NCBI GenBank assembly: GCA_947359465.1
Contig: OX375878.1
Coordinates: 88,944,377-89,008,376, forward strand
Direction of reading: 5' to 3'
Length of the DNA stretch: 64,000 nt
DNA from: Metellina segmentata
Lineage: Eukaryota > Arthropoda > Arachnida > Araneae > Tetragnathidae
Positions 51,081 to 62,815 of the stretch are shown here, piece by piece. Position 1 is the first letter of the stretch. Every line of letters begins with the position of its first letter. The notes beneath the pieces are model-generated. The model was not told where the DNA came from. It worked only from the letters and a program-made list of their open reading frames with translations, and made no database searches. Both the position numbers and the translations under genes were made by a program.

Positions 51081-51430
51081 GGTACAGCTGCAGTCTACGT
51101 TTATAGTAGTGACAACGGCCTTGGCGCACTTCTTAAGTCGCCAAATAGAGAATTATTTTTAAAATAATTTTCTTTACAAAACGGAATGTGATAAACTTCA
51201 GAAATATATTTGCGAACATTTTAAAATTTACGTTATTCAAACGACAGTTTAACAGATATTGAAAGAGCTTTCTAGATTATTCGAAATGAAAATTTAAACT
51301 TTCCGTTTGCGAGGTTGCCATAAAAAAGCAATGACGTAATACAGATGGGTTGCCTTAACCTGCCATACCTTGCTACTAGAAGTGCGCCAAGGCCGTTGCC
51401 ACTGTTATAAACGTAGACTGCAGCTGTACC
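51081..51430. mobile_element. 350-bp MITE with 53-bp inverted ends and 8-bp target duplication
   Basis: The first and last 53 bp are inverted copies (50 of 53 by eye), starting GGTACAGCTGCAGTCTACGT. The 8-bp direct repeat TAAACTTT flanks the element exactly (51073-51080, 51431-51438). An 8-bp duplication is typical of hAT, P and Merlin elements. The end sequence is not the CAGNG of most hATs, and its GG start is closer to Merlin, so the superfamily is left open. The interior is AT-rich and non-coding. Confidence 0.9.
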
Positions 51431-51518
51431 TAAACTTTTTTATATTTTACTATCAACAACTACTACTTTTTAATGCTTCATCTATCGCACTTATTCAAGA
51501 AAAGCGATGACAAATAAT

Positions 51519-51690
51519 TGCTCAGTGGGTTTGCCAGCTGAGTCAGGAAACTGCGAGTTGCGCAATTTCGATTCGTACCTGGTTGTGCTTCTTCTGTATC
51601 AGTAAAGTTTTCAGTGTGTGTGTATGCACATTGACTTGACGCTTGGCGCAATTTGGCCAAATATGGCCCTTACACCATAAAAAAAAACAC
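51519..51690 (+). mobile_element. SINE-B copy 2 (tRNA-derived)
   Basis: The head contains a tRNA-like stretch with TGCTCAGTGGGTTTGCC and a B-box-like TTTCGATTCGTACC. The body matches 46862-47022 and ends CCAAATATGGCCCTTACACC plus an A run. The Helitron at 51707 begins just after the tail. No clear target duplication was found. Confidence 0.7.
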
Positions 51691-51706
51691 ATTTACAATA
51701 TATATA

Positions 51707-52358
51707 TCTATATATATAATTCTCTTACGTGGCTCACGAAAAAGACGTTATTTGTAATCGCGTTTTGGCAACACCGTACGATTGTTTGTTTATCGCGAAG
51801 TCTCGCGCATCGATTTAATTTATAGCGTTATCGGATGAAATTTTATTGAAAAAAAAAAAGGAAATTTTAATGAGCTGTTGCAGTTAGTTTATAATAGAAA
51901 TCAAAGAAAGCGGAGGATCTTTTCAGGGCCATTTAAAAAACGGTCCTTTTCAGGGCCAAAAATTATAGTTCAACAAGACGCTTGCACTACAACTTTCGGG
52001 CAAAAACTCAATGAAAAAGTGTGGGTCGTTTGAGTGCTGGGAAAATGTACACACAAACAACATGCTGGGTATTCAATTTCCAAAGCAACGCTCACATTTC
52101 GAGTCAAAATTTCCACAAAGTTTTCATTTGAATTCTGATTTTAGAGATACTGTATATATTTTTTCTGTAATACAGCAAATTTAGATTTGAAATTTTTTTT
52201 TTTTGGTAACATATTTTGTAAACAATCCCTTCTGCTAGGACACATGTCTTCATTGAGGCGAGCGAAGCGAGCATAGGTTCGCTCAGCGAACCAATGAGGA
52301 TTGCGAAGCAATCCTCCGGGGGTTGGCGAGCGTTAGCGAGCAGGGGGCAGGCCCCCTA

Positions 52359-52359
<1 letters not shown>
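51707..52359 (+). mobile_element. Non-autonomous Helitron with hairpin-rich 3' end, 653 bp
   Basis: It begins A|TCTATATATATAATTCTC and ends GGCCCCCTAG|T, fitting 5' TC, 3' CTRR and A/T insertion. The last 110 bp hold perfect short hairpins: GGTTCGCT-C-AGCGAACC, GAGGATTGC-GAA-GCAATCCTC, and the terminal GGGGGC-AG-GCCCCC (52343-52356). Helitron ends need a 3' hairpin for termination. There is no Rep/helicase frame, so it is non-autonomous. Confidence 0.85.
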
Positions 52360-52407
<48 letters not shown>

Positions 52408-52424
52408 CCCCCTAGTATATATAT

Positions 52425-52466
<42 letters not shown>
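52360..52466. repeat. TA microsatellite with a second copy of the Helitron 3' tip
   Basis: Two (AT)n runs, 52360-52405 and about 52416-52466, surround GGCCCCCTAGT (52406-52416). That sequence repeats the last bases of the adjacent Helitron 56 bp away. Confidence 0.85.
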
Positions 52467-52467
<1 letters not shown>

Positions 52468-52689
52468 TTGACCAATCCAAATTTAAATGTAATTTTCTTA
52501 AATTCGCAAACCATTAAATATTCGAAGAAACCATAAAAATCAAATCAGGAAAAATGCCTCTTAATTCAGAATAAAGCAAATTTTATGTAAATATTTTCCA
52601 TTGTTTGGCTCTCCGGTAAAATTTATTACTTTTATTTTTGTGACTTTGGCCAATTTTGTCGGGAATGCGCTATACATGTATACATTTAA

Positions 52690-54135
52690 TGCATACCCCT
52701 GCATTACCTTAAAACCCTCGCATTTCCTGTGAACCACAAGTCTTCTGATTTCCATCGAATAACTCCTCCCCACTCAACCTTTTTGATTACTCCTTTTTTA
52801 TCGAAAAAGGTTCTAATGCAAACCTCTGCATTACCTTGAAACCCATACATGACCTGTAAAGCCCGCCTTACCCCCAAACCCTGATTTCCACAGAATAACT
52901 CCTCCTGCACACAAACTTTCAGTTTACTCCTCTTTTAACCGAAAAAGTTCTAATGCAATGATCCATGCGCACATGTTACTTGATCCATGCATTACCTGTT
53001 TTAACAGAAAAGGTTCTCATGCAAATTTCCACATTACCTGTAAACCCACATATTTCCATCGAATAACTTCTATCCCCCACAACCATCCTGTTTACCCCTC
53101 CTTTAAAAGAAAAGGTTCTAATTGCAAACCCCTGAATTGCATGTTTTTTAACAGAAAATGTTCTAATGCCTGCATTACCTGTAAACCCCCACATTTTCAT
53201 CGAATTACGTATCCCCTTCTCATTTTATACTCATCCTTTAAAAGAAAACTCATCTTTTAAAAGAAAAAGATTTCAAAGCAAACTCCTGTATTATCTTCAA
53301 GCCCATGCATTACCTGTAAACCCCCACTTAATCCATGAAACCCTGCATTACATTTAAACCTCTATATTCTCTGATTTCCATCGAATAATTCTTCCCTTCT
53401 CAATCTTCCTGTTTACTCATCTTTTAAAAGAAAACCTTGTAATTCAAACCCCGTGCATTACCTCCAAACCCCGTGAATTACCTGCAAACCCCCGCATTAC
53501 CCGTGAACCCTTATGTTATCTGATTTAGAGTAACTTCTCTCCTTCTCAACCTTCCTGTTGACTCGTATTTTAAAAGAAAAGGTCGTAATTAAAACCCCTG
53601 CATTACCTGTAAACCTCATGTTCTCTTATTTCCATCGAATAACTCCTCCCTTTTCAATCTTCCTGTTTACTCATCTTTTAAAAGAAAACGTTGTAATGCA
53701 AACCCCGTGCATTACCTGCAAAACCCCCGCATTACCTGTTAACCCTCATGTACTCTGATTTAGAATAACTTCTCTCCCTCTCAACCTTCCTGTTGTCTCG
53801 TCTATTAAAAGAAAAGGTCGTAATGCAAACCCCCGCTTAATCTATGAACCCCTGCATTACCTGTAAACCCCCGCTTAATCTATAAACCCCTGCATTACCT
53901 GTAAACCCCCGCTTAATCTATGAACCCCTGCATTGCCTGTAAACACCATATTCTCTGATTTCCATCGAATAACTCCTCCCTGTTCAATCTTCCTGGTTAC
54001 TCATCTTTTAAATGAAAACGTTGTAATGCAAACCCCTGCATTACCTGTAGACCCTCGCATTACCTGCCAACTCGTACATCCTCCGATTTCCACCGGATAA
54101 CTCCTCCCCCACTCAACCTTCTTGTTCACTCCTCT
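52690..54135. repeat. Long composite minisatellite
   Basis: The cores TGCATTACCTGTAAACCCCC and TCTGATTTCCATCGAATAAC recur about ten times, alternating with a CTTTTAAAAGAAAA(A/C)G block and TAATGCAAACCCC. Larger spacing varies between about 105 and 200 bp. A nested sub-array of three 38-bp units lies at about 53829-53945. Frames crossing it (for example 52958-53260, 53558-53758) repeat the same peptide and are not genes. Confidence 0.9.
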
Positions 54136-55440
54136 TGTACCAGAAAAGCCCCAGCCCGCGATAATTAAAACTTTTCAAACGATAAAACTGAAATTCCATC
54201 TCCGCGGCAGTTGGAAAAATAACAATAATAAAGAGCAAAAAACAAAGTGGCCGCCCGCCCTCAATACAAAGCTTTTGACAGCTAAATTGCCCCTCCCTCC
54301 CCAGGACAACCCCAGTCCCACTAGGTACACACACAGGACCACCGGCGAACTCAGCACGCATGGCCAAAATCCTGATGGATAACTTGAAGACTCTGTTACG
54401 CTTGGACTGGCGACACACCGTTTACCCAGATGAACGGTAATTTCCACTATCTACATACGTATGGATATATTTATACGCATCTACTTATACGGATCCGTAT
54501 GTGTGGCTGACTTCGGATGTGTGTGTGTGTGTATGTGGACGGAGGAGGGCATGTGTGTGTATGTGTGCGCGTATATATATATGGATAGGATCGGTGTCGT
54601 TTCCAGTGGAATCTTTTCTGCCACAGTGAGCAAGTTATTAAAACAATACGTGACTGTGTCCCCAGCCGTCATTTGTGAATAATCCGGGGAAAAGCAGATT
54701 TATATCTACGTGTGTGTGTGCTTGCTTTGCCAGAGCGAGCGGGCTTCAATGCGAGTACCCCCCACCCACCCAAAAGAGCCTCCCCGCCCAACTTTTCCTT
54801 CGGAGATCTTGACAACGAAAATTTTCTCATTACGGGGCGCTCCGTTTTATATTGCGACGGGCACTGCGCCCTGTCCCCCCCCCCCTCTCCGAGCGCCCGG
54901 AGGGATCGGATTGAGGTGCCGTGTAAGAGGGGGTGGGGAGGGAGTAGTGACCGCGGAGTTTTACCTATTAATGGACGTGGGGGGTTGGAAGAGAGAGAGA
55001 CAAGGAGGGGGCATCCAGGGTTCACTCCCGCACAAAGTTTTGATAATTAAAAATTCATGCGCGTTTATAATTCCCCAACGAGAGGAAGGGGACCAACGGA
55101 CCAACGACTTGCAGTGCGCTTGGCCGAGTGTGAAATCGATATTCTGTTAAAATCGGGGGCCAGAGGGGTAGTCGCTCGTTCATCATTCCAGTGGGAAAAC
55201 AATGGGGGACGAGATGGCCATCCGGGGTCTTATCACGACCCCCTTACCCCGCCCCGAACCTTTTACCGGGCGATTTCAACATGACGTTTTAACTCTCGAA
55301 AATTTTGCAACGTGACGTCTCCCGCGTTTTGCTTATTGTTTGGTTTTGTCCTGCCATTCACCCACGCATTTGCGCGGAGTGTTAGTTTAAATACGCGCGA
55401 TAACAGACAATGGGAGATAAAGGGCGGTTTTATACGTTTT
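54136..55440. promoter_or_regulatory. GC- and CpG-rich island of unknown role
   Basis: The stretch is GC-rich with many CpGs, C and G runs, GT microsatellites (54518-54538, 54551-54583) and two TGACGT half-sites near 55282 and 55312. It could be a promoter or first exon of a gene beyond the window, or part of the neighbouring satellite block. Overlapping frames on both strands (54669-55284) lack domains and low-complexity content explains them. Confidence 0.3.
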
Positions 55441-57480
55441 CCGACACATTAGTTTGAGTTGTGGCCAGTTGGAGGAATTGAAATGGGCATTGGAGCGTGA
55501 TTTAAATTTTGATGCGACGATAAGGCTTGTGGAGAAGGAGATTGAGTTGATGTATCGGGTTGTATGCCTATCGCATGAGGATGACTCCAGTATCGGTTAT
55601 CAGGAATTGATGTGATCTTGAAGTGACTTGTTCAAATCACACCGACAAATTAGTTTTTAGTGGCCAGTTGGAAGAACTGTAATGGCGCATTGGAGCGTGA
55701 TTTAAATTTTGATGGGACGATAAGGCTTGTAAGGAAGGAGATTGAGTCGATATATCGGGTTGTAAACCGATCACGTAAGGATGGCTCGATTATCAGTTAT
55801 CACGAATTGAGGTAGTCTGGAGCGATTTGTTCAGATGTGTTCAAATCGCACCAACCAATTAGTTTGTAGTGGCCAGTTGGATGAACTGAAATGGACATTA
55901 GAGCGTGATTTAAATTTTGATGGGGTGATAGGCTTGTAAAAAGAACAGGGGATATATTGGGTTGTGTACCGGTGTTACAAAACAAAGACTCGAGTATCAG
56001 TTATCACGAATTGAGGTCTTGAAATGTATCGTCGAGATGTATGGTCAAATCACACCTACATATCAGTTTGAGCTGTGACCAATTGAAATGCGTTTTGGAG
56101 GTTGGTTTAAATTTTGATGCAGTGATAAGGTTTGTAGGGAAGAGAGAACAGACTGAGTTGATACATCGAGTTATTCACCGGTCATGTGTGGCAAGGCTCG
56201 AGCACTGGTTATCACGAATTAAAAGGTCTTGAAATGTCTCGTTGAGATGTATGGTAAAATCAATGACACGTTTGTTTGAGCTGTGTCCAATTGAAATAAG
56301 CATTGGTACGCGATTTAAATTTTGATGGTGCGATAAGGTTTGTAGGAAAGAGACATATATTGAGTTGATATATAGGGTTGATACATAAGGGTGGCTCGAG
56401 TATAGGTTATCCCGAATTCAGGAGATCAGGAAATTTTCTTCTTAGGATGTGGGGTAAAATAACACTGAAAAATTAATTTTTAGTTGTAACGAAATGTAAG
56501 AATGGAAATAGGACATCGAAGGCGTGATTTAAGTTTTAATGGTTTAAAGATACTCGTGGAAGAAAGTATGTACTTATAGACATACATAACGGTCTTATGC
56601 ATCTGAGTGTAAAGAGTGGCTCAACATCTTGGTTGTTATGCATCAAATCAAACTCTGCCTTTCTTTTTCTACAAGCATTATACCATCTTTCTATAAGCCT
56701 TATACCACTATCAAAATTCTCATAGGTTCGTTATGGGAATATTCAACTTTCGGAACTAAGGTGTGATGTCTTGAGACGATTGTGAGGCAAAATCAACAGT
56801 TGGACAGTGAGGCAAAATCAACACTTTTAGAGGAGGTACCGAAATATTTATTAACAGTATGATTTGTTACGATGCGATGAAGATTTATGTAAGGGAAAGA
56901 GCATGCATTGCTATATAACCCTTTGGTCAGTATATATCAATGTAAAGCTCAAGTATTAGAGGATCACGAATTGAATTAATCTTGAAGTTACTTGTTGGGG
57001 CAATGTGGAAAATCAACTTTTAGATGAGGTGCCGCAATTTTTATAGGTGTGGTAATTGGTAATTTTAGTTAACGTCGTACTAGAGCAACACAACGAGCTA
57101 TTGACGACGGTCCGGGATCAGTCCCTTAAGGGAAAGATCCGAGGACAACACCTCGTAATTTTGAACCACGGTCAGATGACGAAGCAACACCTGAGTTTTA
57201 TAGGTGTGAATAACAAGAATGAGGATATTTATAGATATGAATAACAAGAATATAATGAGTTATATTTATAGATATATGACCAATATTAATTTTATAAGGC
57301 TTGTAGAAAAGAAAGGAGCAGAGATTGATTTGAGGTATCGAGATGTGTACCGAACGAGATGCTGAGTCTCCACTTATACCCAGATGAAGCTTAAGTATCA
57401 GAGAACCTCAAATTGAAGTCTTGCAACAACTTGTTAGAACAATGTGGAAATAAACTTTTAGATAAGCAGTAGCAAATTTT
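55440..57480. repeat. Tandem array of about 205-bp units, decaying rightwards
   Basis: The anchor GTGGCCAGTTGG or a variant occurs at 55461, 55660, 55869, 56075, 56283 and 56486 (steps 199, 209, 206, 208, 203). Units share GCGTGATTTAAATTTTGATG, GATAAGGCTTGTA and a TCGGGTTGT / TATCACGAATTGA end. Units beyond 56.7 kb are recognisable only by pieces such as AAGGCTTGTAG and TCACGAATTGA. A SINE interrupts the array at 57052. Confidence 0.85.
57052..57195 (-). mobile_element. 5'-truncated SINE-A with 13-bp target duplication
   Basis: The minus strand matches SINE-A from CTCAGGTGTTGCTTCGTCAT to the 3' end. Perfect direct repeats TTTTATAGGTGTG flank it (57039-57051, 57196-57208). Truncation at the 5' end with a long target duplication is the signature of target-primed reverse transcription. 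It sits in the 205-bp array and is younger than that array. Confidence 0.9.
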
Positions 57481-58257
57481 ATTTTATATGAATAACGATT
57501 CGTTTTATGCAGGGACGTTAAATCTTAGAAATTGAATCTTCGAAATCGATTTGCAGATTGAGCACCATGTGGGACTATTACAATGGCGAGAGGACTATAT
57601 GGGTGTTACTAACATCGAATGTATTCCAAATAGGTATTAGAAATAAATCTTGGAGATGAGAGAAAATGATAACTCGAGCCTTCAAATCAGATCGTGTAGG
57701 CATCTTGATTTTTATGTTATACATAATACATCATTACAACAAAGTTTGTCTTCCAGATTTTGCTGAATTGGGTTTTAATTTACTTTATAACTATGATTTA
57801 TTTCCCTATACTTTTTAAACTTTTCCCCTCGGGCGCACATCTTTAGGCGTGCACTTCCTTCACAAAACCAAGGTGGCCTAGTGATCTGTTCTTTTCCTTT
57901 GGAGTTAACTGCCCCCGGTTACCATGGGGATCGCGACCCCAGAATTTTTCTTCTAAGCGATCTTTTTCTTCTTTCTTCCCCATTCTTTATTTTCACAATT
58001 ATTTGACATCGAATGTCGTGTTTGGTGCATTATGATTGACCAATTAAAGCCTCAAAACAACCAGCCAGACAACCTTTTAAACTTTCTTCAGACATGTTAA
58101 AAGCTTCGTATTTTATTAGGTGACATCCGGAAATGAAAATATATTTCATTTAAAATATATTTCAATGTATCGTACCACTTCATTCATGTCGAAGAAAAAC
58201 ACCCGCATCCCGAATTTTGGGTGCCTGGACAGAAATGGAAGTTTAATAGGATAGTGA
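57481..58257. other. Stretch without recognised features
   Basis: The composition is mixed and no frame shows a recognisable domain. Confidence 0.3.
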
Positions 58258-58405
58258 ATGTTGTGGAAGTTTTGAGAGTTTGGTGCCAGCTCAGGGGCTG
58301 ACCTCGTTAAAACGAGGTTTTGTCCTCGGATCTTTGTCCTTGGGATTGATTCCTGACCACCGCCAATAGCGCTTTGTGTTACTCCTGAGAGAGAGATGTT
58401 AATTT
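58258..58405 (+). mobile_element. 5'-truncated SINE-A, diverged
   Basis: TGGAAGTTTTGAGAG, TGGTGCCAGCTCAGG, TTTTGTCCTCGGATCTTT and GCCAATAGC follow in SINE-A order. The tail is decayed. Confidence 0.75.
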
Positions 58406-59229
58406 TAAGCTACCAACTGCCATAATATGGTAATAAATAGTAGCATTCAACTAATTTTCTCGCAGGTGATATTTGAAAATAGGAAATCTGCCGGGGTAAA
58501 AATGGTTGATGCGTTCATATCTCGCTGATTCGTATCAGGCCTTCCAGTTATTGAACGGAATCCCAATTACCGTTGCTAATTTCTGTACTTCCCCAAATAG
58601 GATTACTCCTTCGTATCGCCAGTACTAAAACTCTAAATTGAAAGTTTTAGAGCGTAAATTTGATTGGGATACCTGCCACGTATATGCAAAAAAGGGGTAA
58701 GTACGGTCTGTGTATGGTTTCCGGTGTTTTTTCTATTTCTAACTTCGCTATGTTTATAACCCTTCTCTGTGACGAATGTGGAAGCTTAAGTAAGCACCTG
58801 TGGGGTTTCTCATTTCAAATTACTGTTTTTTCAACGTTCAGAGACGGATCTCTTGTTTCGTTAAGCCATCCTCTTCTGTCAAATGAAGGGAATGCTAATG
58901 TTTAACGGGAAAGGGGAAAGAATTTTCTCTGCTTAAATTAATTACACACCAATGATAAGCCGGATGGTATTATAAGTATTCCAAGACCAATAGTAATGTA
59001 ATTAAATACTGTATTATTTTTTAAATCAAATTAAAAAAAATATCCATTTTCAAATTTAAAAAGCATGCACTATTTTTGTTTGTATGTTTTTTTTTTTTTA
59101 ATTTTATGATTTTGAAAATAATAATTAACTTTTGTTTACAAATAGTCGTAAACATCAGATAAGTTTCACTGCAAATAGTTGTAAATATTCTATTTTGTAT
59201 GAAAATATTAACTGATAATTTTTTATGTA
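58406..59229. other. AT-rich stretch, no gene seen
   Basis: The frame at 58660-58905 has no recognisable domain. Confidence 0.3.
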
Positions 59230-59450
59230 CCCCGCCCTAACTGGTATAATTGCCATTGCGTTTGTCTGCCACTTAGTAAGTCCTGGGTTATAATCACGGT
59301 TTGTAAACTCATTCGATAATGATGATTGTTCCTGTTAGTAGTAGTAGCGGATCACACCCATTGGGTGATCTTCAACAAGTGGCCGTCGTTTTGTTCCTTA
59401 TAGTGCCCGAGGTCTGTAGTCGGGCATTAGAAATAAAATAATCTGTTATG
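59230..59450 (+). mobile_element. Probable tRNA-derived SINE, third type
   Basis: The head AACTGGTATAATTGCC resembles an A box and CTGGGTTATAATCACGG a decayed B box, spaced as in tRNA-derived heads. The body ends AGTCGGGCATTAGAAATAAA. I found only this copy in the window. Confidence 0.45.
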
Positions 59451-61130
59451 TTTTCACAGGAATGAAACAAAATGTACATTGGTTTGGTTTGTTTGTCGCT
59501 CCACATTCATTATATGTCACACCGAACACGCATGAGAAATTTCAATGAAAACTTTCTTGAACAAACACATTTTTCTAAGTGCGTTTTCGTAGTTTGTCGA
59601 ATATATATCAAAAACACATTGTTCAAAAAACTTTTATATTAATTTAAATTGGTTACCGAGTTTTAAATTCTTTTTGTTTTGGAACTAAGAGTATAAAGAA
59701 ATTCTGAACCTCTGCATTGGTGAATTTTCAATATTTGAATCCTACCACCACAAAGTATTTAAATATATATTAAGCAAAGCATGGATTTTATTTTGCAAGA
59801 AAATTGATTTATTTAAGACTCCCTATAACTCACACGAATCAACTTTTACTTTGATTTTAAAAGTGATGCATGTCTTAGAATTTGTATCATTCGATTCTAA
59901 CTAACTTCGTAAAGTTCTGTACAAAATTATGGTAAAATATTTGCATGAAATTGTTGAAAAATCACGTATTTTAATCATGCATGTTTTGTTTTCAATCATG
60001 CGTAATATATTAGTATATCTTATTTTTTCCCGTGAAGTCATGTGTGTTAAATTTTTTACCGCGATACTAATCGATCAGTATTTACAGCGAATTCATAATT
60101 TTCATTCGTATTCATTAATTAAAAAAAATAGTCATCTAAGTATTTTTTGTCCAAATAATGTTTTCTTTCTTTTAATCACTTCTACTTCATAAATTTTTGT
60201 TCTGAAATTAATTTAATTTGATCAAATTTAAATGGATATCTTAATTGTGCATAATTTAGATGAAAGCATAATCAAAACTAATTAGAAAACTTTCTAGAGT
60301 GTCTGATGAAAAAACACATTTCTTTCTCTAAGGTTTAAAGTGTAATTTTCCTATTACGTGTAAAAAGTAATAATTGCAAATTTGGCATAATATTAGCTAA
60401 ATTTAAGATTATTTATTGTTTGATTGCACAGGAATTTTTTCGTTAATTGTTTGCCAAGTTGACAGAATGCTGTATTTTTAGTTTTATCAATTAATAATAA
60501 ATTAAACGAATTTGTTCTGAAAAAATATTAAAAAAGAAATTAATTAGGCTTGAATGTGATCTGCTGTAAATGACAAAGCATGAGATATAAATCACCAGTA
60601 CTTTACTGGATGAAAAAATAATATACCAAATTGCCTCTCAACTTGTGAATTGGAACAATAATTAATTAATTATTTTTAAAGCAAATGGTCCGTTATTTAT
60701 TCCCAGTAATTTTTTTTTGTTTCCGGTAAAAACTTTATTTTTATTATTTATTGGATGGCTGGAGTCTTTTTTAAAGAAAAAAGCGGACTCCTAATTGCAA
60801 TTTAATTCTCACCTAATTGTGAAATGGGGAAAATTTATCATTCTCAGTTTTTAAGTGGAGCAGTATAAAAACGTTTTGACAAATGAATACATGACTTTTC
60901 GAACGTTAAAAACTTGTTAAGTAAGGATGGTTTCAATGGATGAAGTTATTTTATGAAACGAGAATGATGTATTTGGAGTTAAACGTAATTAACTTAATTT
61001 TTATGCCCGAATAATAAAGTGAGATATTGTTTTTCTATTTTTGTTTACAACTTGAATTTATTTTTCATTAAAGTACGAAAACAAGTAGAAATGTTAGTTT
61101 TTATCGGTTTACGGTCCTTATTTTTGTATC
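59451..61130. other. AT-rich stretch, no gene seen
   Basis: The frame 59929-60192 is AT-rich, hydrophobic by composition and has no recognisable domain. Confidence 0.3.
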
Positions 61131-61302
61131 GCGTTGGCGTGGTGTGGTAATTTGGAGAGTGGCGTGCCAGCTCAGGTGTGACCTCGTCATCTGACCGTGG
61201 TTCAAAATTACTTAGTGCATCTTTGCCTTACGAATTGATCTCGGATTGTCATCAATAGCCCGTTGTGTTACTCTAGTGCGACGTTAATTAATTACCGTTA
61301 CT
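61131..61302 (+). mobile_element. 5'-truncated SINE-A
   Basis: GCGTTGGCGTGGTGTGG, GTGCCAGCTCAGGTGTGACC, CGTGGTTCAAAATTAC, CAATAGCCCGTTGTG and GTGCGACGTTAATTAATTACC match the right two thirds of SINE-A. Confidence 0.85.
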
Positions 61303-62090
61303 TTATTTTTGTGGAGTTTTTCCATAAGTATTAAACTAGACTACGACTTTATAAGGATATTTCTATTTCCAATGTTTCTAAGATCGCGTTTGAAGACATT
61401 CTATTTGGTTGAATAAGTCTTATTGCATGATGTAGCATTGATTTGTTTTTTAATTCAGATAATTACGACTTTAAACTGAACACGAGTCGTGGTTGGAAAT
61501 GAACTATTTATAGAATTGTGAATGAAACGTGTGCATGTAAATTATATTCGTCTGAAGCACTTTACATAACATATCCGAAAAGGTTCAATTTTTCTTACCT
61601 GGACAATTGTCTTCCAATTAGATATTTTCTGCTTGGAAATACAGTAATCTGCGAAGAAAAATACGTCATATAGTATGAAAACAAATATGAGAATAAAAAA
61701 ATGTAATAACAATAATAATAATATAAATATATATTTTTGAAGTTATTCATGACTGTAACAAAGAGAGAAAGATAATGAGAGCTCTCATCGAGATTTGATT
61801 TGTGTGCCTATTTCTTTGACTGCACCAATTACTTAATACCTTGCTAAAAGAATCTGATTAAGACTATACTGCAAGTCGTCATACTTTTTGTTTCTCTTCT
61901 GTAAATATAATGTAGTAAATAGAAAGCAATAAGCTGGTGTTGTAATATGGCTCAATTTTTAAAGGTATTCGAATCTCTGCTGTCAGACCTAAAAGAAAAA
62001 TATGCTATCCAATATTGTGCTCTTTCAATACCTTAAACCTCAGATTTCTCGCTCAGGCCATATCACCTGTCAGTCATCCATGTAATGTTG
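61303..62090. other. AT-rich stretch, no gene seen
   Basis: No coding or repeat signal was recognised. Confidence 0.3.
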
Positions 62091-62405
62091 GGCTGACGTA
62101 GCCCGGTTGGAAGACTGTAGGATTAGAAATCCTAGGTGTGAGAGTTTAAATCCAACCTGAGACAATTGTTTAGAAAGGGGGGCTGGTGCACGTTAAATCT
62201 GTCCTGGCCTCAAATCACCTCATGTTGGCGTAAGTAGAAGTTTTGAGAGTACGGTGCCAGCTCAGTTGTTGTCGTCGTAATCTGAAAATGGTTCAAAATT
62301 ACGTGCTTTTGTCTTAGAATCTTTCCCTTCGGGTTAGATCCCGGACCGTCACCAATAGCCCGTTGTGTTACCCTAGTGCGACGTTAATTAAATACCTACC
62401 TACCT
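62091..62405 (+). mobile_element. Full-length SINE-A with TACC tail
   Basis: A tRNA-like head (GGCTGACGTAGCCCGGTTGG with a decayed B box AGTTTAAATCC) is followed by the SINE-A body (GGCTGGTGCACGTTAAATCT, GTGCCAGCTCAG, CAATAGCCCGTTGTG) and a TACCTACCTACC tail. Confidence 0.85.
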
Positions 62406-62430
62406 AACTGCCGGGTTGTCTTTGATAAGT

Positions 62431-62735
62431 GGTAATTGAAATTGTGTCACGTTGGAAGCCACACAATGGGGTTTTACTGACGGTCTGGGATCAATTCAGA
62501 AGGGGAAGGATCCGAGGACAGCACCTAATAATTTTGATCCACGGTCAGTTGGCGAGGTCATCAACTGAGCTGGGATTCCACTGTCCACACGACAACCGCG
62601 TGAGGATGTTTCAGGCCACGACTTTATTTAACTTGTGCCAGCCCCCACATAACGACAGTCTTTGGTTGGATCTAGTTTCGAACTTGCAACTCTCCGTTTG
62701 CTAATCCGCGTAGATTGATATTGTGGTGCTGGTAG
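62431..62735 (-). mobile_element. SINE-A in inverted orientation
   Basis: The reverse complement shows a tRNA-like head with B box AGTTCGAAACTAG, then the SINE-A body and 3' end. It is tail-to-tail with the copy at 62091-62405, 25 bp away. A plus frame (62429-62704) crosses it by chance. Confidence 0.8.
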
Positions 62736-62815
62736 AGGGTGGGCTTATAATTGATTGAAGTCTTAAGCATATTGGGTGAGTTAAAGAAAAACATTTTTGT
62801 TCGTAATCAGTGTAT

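Noticed and set aside
53829..53945. Three regular 38-bp repeats resembling a CRISPR array
   Set aside because: The repeats abut without unique spacers, lie in a larger minisatellite and the genome is eukaryotic.
54710..55284. Overlapping plus frames of 75-146 codons in the GC-rich island
   Set aside because: Several registers and the opposite strand are open at once, with low-complexity Pro/Arg/Gly content.
59929..60192. 87-codon hydrophobic frame
   Set aside because: AT-rich composition alone gives Phe/Ile/Leu-rich peptides; no homology, promoter or splice context was seen.
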